This document shows positions 54,489-60,000 of a stretch of 60,000 nt of DNA, piece by piece. Position numbers and translations under genes: made by a program. The notes below the pieces were generated by a model. It did no database searches. It saw nothing but the letters and a program-made list of their open reading frames with translations, and was not told where the DNA came from. Source of the DNA: Polytrichum commune (taxonomy: Eukaryota > Streptophyta > Polytrichopsida > Polytrichales > Polytrichaceae); assembly GCA_950295325.1 (NCBI GenBank), contig OX485804.1:57476001-57536000 (forward strand). The letters run 5' to 3'. Position 1 is the stretch's first letter, and each line of letters opens with the position of its first letter.

Positions 54489-54739
54489 GGACATGTGAAC
54501 CTTATGGCGGAACACATGTGTCCCAAATAAAATAGAGCCTCCTTAATAATTGGTTTTGTGCTTGTAAGTGATTGAAAACAAAAACCAATTTTGAACATCA
54601 AAGCATAAACATGACACGGAGATAATCTCAACGCTGCTTAGATCGCCTTCAACTGATCATTTTTGACGTCAACATGGGCTTTAGGCTTTAGTTGGTGTAT
54701 TATGAAACACCAGTGTCCCGCCATAAGGTTCATGTGTAC
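54489..54739. repeat. Inverted repeat, possible MITE
   Basis: GGACATGTGAACCTTATGGC at 54489 is inverted at 54713-54739 (arms of 27 bp, few mismatches), with ~200 bases between. The ends outside the arms do not pair further, so element boundaries are uncertain. Confidence 0.55.
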
Positions 54740-55233
54740 ATTACGGAACTGTAGTGAGCCATTCTACTACAAAGTAATTGAGTCGAAGATGTGACCAACA
54801 CTCTATGAGGACAAATCCACACAAACAACTATACCATAGAAATTAAATATCAAACTAAACTACGTGACAGATTCCGGGCCCACAAAAATTGTTTATTGGG
54901 CAGGGTAATCCTGTGACTACATGGTTGTATTGTATTTGAAAATAGTAAATTCATAAACCCATGTGGATAAGAACAATACATAGACTACACCCTAACCTTG
55001 CATAATAAACTTCAAGGTGACTACCGATGAGGTCATAAGGGCATGGCGAGCATGTAGCTTGAAAAACAAGAGCCCCATGAAGAACAATGTGAGCTTCCGG
55101 AAGCATCAAAAAGTGTTTAAGTTTCACACGAGGGGCCACCGAATTAGATAATTATGTGAGGAAGAAAGCAAGGACACGCCGTTATCCAAAACGGAAATCG
55201 AAAACACTTGCGTAGAGAAGGTAAGGATTACAC
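54740..55233. other. No feature seen
   Basis: Nothing was recognised. Confidence 0.4.
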
Positions 55234-55236
55234 TTA

Positions 55237-55734
55237 GGGCCACTTCACACACGAGACTAAGAGCCCATGACCATTACACTTGAAGCACTCTCATTGGTGG
55301 AAAAGGCGGATCCGGTCCAAGTTCGTTTCACACTACGCTTGAGGGACCAACGTAGTATGTGAATGCAAGATGGATGTAAAGTCTATGTGGATTTCTACGT
55401 GGCATCAAATGGATCATGTTTCATGGTCACTTGGACTGTTTTCAAAACCTACCTTTTGGAAGTAGGCCTAACACAAAACCGGGAGACCATGGCATTCCAA
55501 ATGCTCACAACCGTTGATTTATTTGATTTTATCATGTGTGGGGACCCGCATGAATAGAAATGCATTGAAATAGCATTTGGTTGAGAGCTTGTCACATATG
55601 ACTTCACATTACACTTGAGGGTCCGTGACCACATTACATGATTTTGGAGGTGTGTTGGGACGGCCTTGGGACACTTTCTTTTGGGCTCTCACAATCTCAT
55701 GGTCACGGCTCTTGGCTTGTGTGTGAAGTGGCCC
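55237..55734. mobile_element. PIF/Harbinger-like MITE, family H1, best-preserved copy
   Basis: A 498-bp element with left end GGGCCACTTCACACACGAG and the same at the right, reverse-complemented, with one change (ACAAGCC replacing ACGAGCC inside). Perfect TTA target duplications lie at 55234-55236 and 55735-55737. Its interior collinearly matches 1853-2338 and 14060-14563. The clean ends suggest it is the youngest copy in the window. Confidence 0.92.
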
Positions 55735-55737
55735 TTA

Positions 55738-56149
55738 GAAAAGGGTAAGCAATGCTATTTGCAGTGGACTGAATGATATTGGGGGGTACATTACCCAAAA
55801 ATGTCCATATAAGTACACATGGCACACCATTGACCACCATGTGACCCCAATGAACTCGGATTGGAATTACAACAATGATATTTGAGTTAATTCATAGATT
55901 CTTTTTGTGAGCCCAAATTCGTGCCCGCAATTCAAATTAACATTTGGAAAACGTTAAAAACATAAAAATTAGTAATGATTGAGTTAGTTGATTGTTAGGA
56001 TTGGGTGGAAGTTAAGGATTAGACTTAGGTAGAGTTGTGTGGTTTCGACTTAAGTGTTAAGGGTGGGAGATGGAAAATGTGTTAATTAGTTGTTTTAGGA
56101 TTTGGTGATACCAAGCTCAAGTGGTTCGGATCAGTTTAATGTTTGATTT
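55738..56149. other. No feature seen
   Basis: Nothing was recognised. Confidence 0.4.
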
Positions 56150-57560
56150 AGGCCTGGAACCCAGTCTGTTTAAGGGTGGGGAAGGCCTGGTTCGGCTGCA
56201 GATCAGATTGCTGGTTGTTCGGATCAGGCTAGAGGCTCATGTTGAGAGCTCGGGAGAAGGAGGACTTAGCAGAACAGGGGACTGGGGATGCTAGCGGAGG
56301 AGGGCGAAGCCTTTGCCAATGCGGGCTTAGAGTAGTAGTTCAGATGCACATCACAGGTGCTGGGAGGAAGTCGAAGAACACCCTCAGTTCTCAGGTACAT
56401 TGCAAGGCTTCACTCGAAGCTGCAGCTACAACGCTGGAAAACTCCGTAGCCAGGGGTGCCGCTGATGTGAAGGTGGGAGCGAGAGATTGCTGGATGTTTC
56501 CTAGCAGGCGTCGACAAACATTCAAAGTGTTGCCTTCTCTGAGCTAAGTGCCTCATCTGTAAAGGCTCGAATTTATTGTTGGTTCGCAGTGGGTGAAAGT
56601 AATGTGGGACCTGCTGGAGATTAGCTCTCCGTGCTGGATTCAGAGTGTGAGGATTCGGAGTCGCCTCAACTCAATGTTGGAATAGGAGTGTGGATGAGAG
56701 GTCAAAATTGTGAAGTGTCGGAAATCTAGCTGTGTTGATGGCTGGTAGGGAACTCCCGGATGAGACCATTCGGTGGATTCTGAGAAGTCGAGCTTCTACT
56801 GCCCTGACTATCTAGGCGAGATTGAGAGGTCAGTTCAACATCATAGGCATTCGGCATAATGCTGCCGCATTGTGGCTGTGGCCACCTAACTGAACGCAGA
56901 TAGAGGAGGAATGATGAATCAAAGTGAAGGTTCTGGGTTTAAGCACGGCAGGAGAGATCGAAGGTTCCGACAAGCAAGGTAGAAGGAAACAAACTGGGAA
57001 GAAGGTTGGCTTCGAGGACAATGTCGATTCATTGGATGCAACAAGGTAGTAGGTGGCAGTTGGGATGTTCGGTATGCTGCTGGCTTCGAGAACTCGCTGG
57101 TTGCAGGGAACAGAAGGCCTCGAGGTAATGCTGCAACTGGGAAGGCCACTGCTGGGCAGAAGCTCCGTGACTCTCAGTGAATTAGAAGGTGGTAGGTAGT
57201 TGGTTGGAGAAGAAGGGATTAGGTTGATCAGATGCTAAGTAGGATCTGCTAAGTTGTTTAGTTAGTTGTAGCTAGATAGAGGAATGGCTAGGCATGCTAA
57301 GGTGTGTTTTGTGTAGCCAATGCAATTAGGGAAGTAGTTTAGTGTAGTTTAGATTTAATACTGTTGGGTTGAGGCGTGGATTTGGTGTTGATAATAGTGA
57401 ATAACAAGTGGCAGTGAGACTCACAAGAACAAGAAGTGTTTCTAAACACTTGGACTTGGTGTTGTTCTGAATAAAGGATTGTGTGTTCAATATTTCAGTT
57501 ATGGTGGTGTGAGGAGATTGAGGCTAAGGGCTATTGGGGGTTCAAGTAAGTACATGTGAG
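56150..57560 (+). other. GC-richer, transcript-like block without a good ORF
   Basis: The block differs in base composition from its AT-rich surroundings. Its longest ORF (56239-56547, plus, 102 codons) is not recognisable, and stops interrupt all frames further on. Near the right end, a perfect 8-bp stem hairpin AAGTGTTTCTAAACACTT (57437-57454) is followed by AATAAA at about 57471, which resembles a polyadenylation region. A non-coding transcript, a decayed gene or an LTR-like element are all possible. Confidence 0.35.
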
Positions 57561-57624
57561 CCATAAGCTCTCACCCAGACTACGACGCATAAGGGTGGGG
57601 GTTTGTGGCTGACACTTTTGAAGA

Positions 57625-58345
57625 TGGATGAAACTATGGATTTGATCCTTTTCTAAGAAAACTTTCTATTAATAGTTTGTTAGCTCGTCGCAAGGTTGAC
57701 TGATAAAATAAGAGAGTTTGCATTTGGTTATGTTTTGTAATAACGGGGAATTATTTTTCTTGCAAAGAGGGACATATTCTAAGGAGATGAATTTTTTTTT
57801 AATAGTTTTCATGAATATTGAAACTGCTACAAATTTTGAAGTGATAAATTTTAGGGTAACACATAGTCGATCAATATGTTAACTCATAACCGCTCATCTA
57901 AATGCTAATTCTTGGCTATGACGTTGTCTAAACTCTTATGAGGGTAATCCATTACATGCCACCAACACATAAACCTTAACTCCGTTTGCCTAAAAGATAT
58001 AGATCTCATCCGTGTTAGCATTACATGACCCTTATGAGTAGTTAAATGGACAAGGTCAACTATGGATGCTACGACCTTAAAGTGAACCCTACTTTGAAAG
58101 TTGGGTGCAAAGTTTGGGACCTCATCTTCCCACCTCTCAAATTTGAGCTAATTCTTATCTAAAATAGGGTTCACTATAATTGACCTATGCCAAGGCTAGC
58201 TTCGCCCACCCATCCTAGGTGGACAAGCTAGAAAGTTGGGTTTTAAAAGCCCAATAACACTTTTTGTATATGATAAATTAAGCAATAAGAAAACTTGGGC
58301 AACTTTGTGTTGATACTCATAAACTCATGGTTTGGGACTAAACCC
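57625..58345 (+). repeat. Repeat block X, copy 2
   Basis: It matches the two ends of 38980-39345: AGTTTGTTAGCTCGTCG near 57674, and CACCCATCCTAGGTGGACAA to TTTGTGTTGATACTCATAAA near 58207-58325. The middle is longer than in copy 1. Unlike copy 1 it is not followed by a NIF-like ORF. Confidence 0.5.
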
Positions 58346-59450
58346 ACAGGTTTATCTCCTTTATTTTACAAATAACTCTATTGAAGATGACAATCATAGT
58401 CCATCCAAGAATCACAAAGGAAATGGCCATTGCTTCAAATAGAAATGGAGGAACATCTCATAATAATTGTGGATTCCCAAACCCATAGGACACTAGTGAG
58501 AGAAGGAAAAATCTTAAAACCGATGTTGTCGGGATTATTATCGTGAGCAATAAAATCACTAGAAGTATTAAAATTTTAAAAACCAATAGGGCATGTATAT
58601 TAAAATTTTGCACCAATTGCGGGGGCACATGCCGGTACATATCATCGCGTTCTAGTACCAAACATGAATGTCGCACTCTTGATGACCTTCAACAAACCCC
58701 AATACTTTTGGGCTCATCATCGTAAAAACAATGTGGTGTGCAGTTGTCATGCTCACAGAGTTGAAGATGCAAGGTGGGGAGGGGGGGAGGGAGGGGGCAA
58801 CTTTTGCAAGGAACCATCCATGTGTGAATCGAATCCACGACCATGCCTCGTTATCGGCAAACACATTATCAAGATGGAATTGATCGATTCAGTCGAGATG
58901 CATGCATCTACCCAAAACAATGTAGGACATGCCCATGAAAAATACACAGTGGACCATGCGTCTAGGTGATGGACATGGTGGTTGTTCGACCTCAATGGAA
59001 TTCATTCTACAAAGTTTATGACATGAACACTCCCCTCTAAACTCACCATGAGTCAAAAGGCCCGGGGGAGGGGAGGGGGGTTATGTGGCAAAACCATCAT
59101 GGACTTAGCCCGAGGGGTCCCATCTTGCGATCGGAAATTGGAGGAAGACAGATGGACAATTTGAGGCGGAGTCTGCACATGGGGCTTGGCATGGTCAAGC
59201 AAGCAAATGATGCTTCGACTTGGCTCCGCGTCACCCTTCGATAAATCATCACCACCATGACCAAGAACATGGGGGAGACTTTCATTGGATGGGGCTCATT
59301 GGGACAAAGCATGTCTCGGACTCGCATTGCGGCAAACACGGGCCATCCAAGTGCCAATGAGGAACATTTGAAAATGAGTATGAAATAATTAGGGGTTTGA
59401 GGTCACGAATGTTCAAATTTTAATGCTTGGTGCCGCCTCCTTAGTCAAAG
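58346..59450. other. Unassigned, some protein-like stretches
   Basis: Overlapping ORFs under 101 codons. A G-rich run (GGGGAGGGGGGGAGGGAGGG) lies at about 58777. On the plus strand 59095-59390 reads, with one stop, as FIGWGSLGQSMSRTRIAANT and similar sequence that looks somewhat protein-like, but I cannot identify it. Confidence 0.3.
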
Positions 59451-60000
59451 GAAACCTTTTAGGCAATTAACCTTCCTTGAAGGTTGCCTTCAAACACCTC
59501 GCATTCCAAATTTTGGGTGTGTTGGAATTCTGCGAGAAGGGGTTGGAGGTCAGCCACAAGGATTTCCATGAACTCGTGTACTGGAAGCGATCCGAAGACA
59601 TGAAACAAGGCATGACTAGAGGCTGAGAGAGAGGAGAAGCAATGATGAAAATGCTTGGGGGAGCTCTGACTCTCCAAGAATTGGGTTCTCTGCCATTTGG
59701 AAACTGCGGCTTCCAATAATCCAAGCAAGAAGGCGGCGGGCAGCTACTGTATATATAATCACGATAACATTGCAGGCGACTCCGACGACGAGCAAATTAG
59801 AAGCGCAGTCACCCCCACATTCTGAAGCCACTCATCAATCGATCGAGACCTCCAAGAATGAGAACACTCGCAAGAAAGCCTCACCTGAGCGTATCCTGCA
59901 GCATTTTGGCAGAAATCGGAGTTCTCATTCGCCCACAAAGTACCCATAATCCACGACAGATGGCAGAGGCGACATCGGAGAGGATGAATAAGAACAAACA
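59451..60000 (-). other. Right edge, possible start of a gene on the minus strand
   Basis: Composition becomes GC-richer and overlapping minus-strand ORFs cluster here (59459-59947). TATATATA in a TATA-like context lies near 59750-59757 (minus: GATTATATATACAGTAGC). One minus-strand ORF, 59616-59831, has a hydrophobic stretch, VVGVACNVIVIIYTVAA, that could be a membrane segment. None was recognised, and the feature may continue beyond the window. Confidence 0.25.

Noticed and set aside
55980-57560. LTR retrotransposon or solo LTR
   Set aside because: AATAAA and a TG...CA-like span can be imagined, but no primer-binding site, paired LTR or target duplication was found.
58800-58870. tRNA-like sequence (GTGTGAATCGAATCCACGACC)
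   Set aside because: The T-arm pairs poorly and no acceptor, D or anticodon stems could be built.

Overview
The window looks like nuclear DNA of a land plant with a large, repeat-rich genome. The evidence is a plant-type phosphatidylinositol 4-kinase gamma gene (two ubiquitin-like domains plus a PI3/4-kinase domain) with a GT-AG intron, a eukaryotic Maf-type pyrophosphatase gene, a plant-mitochondrial-type tRNA-Phe, and many plant-style miniature inverted-repeat elements (MITEs). The species cannot be read from the sequence. The transposon relics and single-intron genes would fit a non-seed plant, but that is a weak inference. Only two genes look intact, giving roughly one gene per 30 kb.

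Layout. 1-5.5 kb: dispersed repeats and several MITEs. 5.5-8.0 kb: the Maf gene on the minus strand; its 5' leader is present three times in tandem and its 3' flank twice. 9.1-12.5 kb: a decayed hAT-like transposase gene with a 24-bp minisatellite in its 5' part and a pogo/mariner-like MITE inserted in its dimerisation domain. 13.6-15.7 kb: three PIF/Harbinger-like MITEs, one carrying a 69-nt near-perfect hairpin. 16-29 kb: mostly structureless sequence with further MITEs, microsatellites and poly-G tracts. 29.2-31.5 kb: the PI4K gamma gene, whose intron is largely made of a dispersed repeat. 31.5-39 kb: unassigned sequence, a partly triplicated dispersed repeat and a 98-bp tandem repeat. 39.3-39.9 kb: a frameshifted NIF/FCP1-type HAD phosphatase ORF. 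41.1-41.8 kb: a ~200-bp tandem array. 42.2-42.8 kb: a composite MITE. 45.3-46.0 kb: the 3' end of a dead LINE. 48.7-51 kb: two foldback MITEs and the mitochondrial-type tRNA-Phe. 51.7-52.0 kb: a short unassigned ORF. 55.2-55.7 kb: the best-preserved Harbinger-like MITE. 56-60 kb: a GC-richer block without a good ORF, a repeat, and a right edge that may enter another gene.

The two intact genes are unrelated: one is nucleotide-pool hygiene, the other phosphoinositide or ubiquitin-linked signalling. They do not form a pathway. Most of the rest is transposon biology: non-autonomous elements of at least four terminal types with no intact transposase in the window. I saw no convincing novel gene system. 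The most interesting signals are the duplicated Maf flanks, the nested insertion in the hAT relic, the hairpin-bearing MITE, the mitochondrial-type tRNA and the repeat-built PI4K intron. Repeat coordinates come from alignment by eye, so most edges are good to about 5-20 bases.
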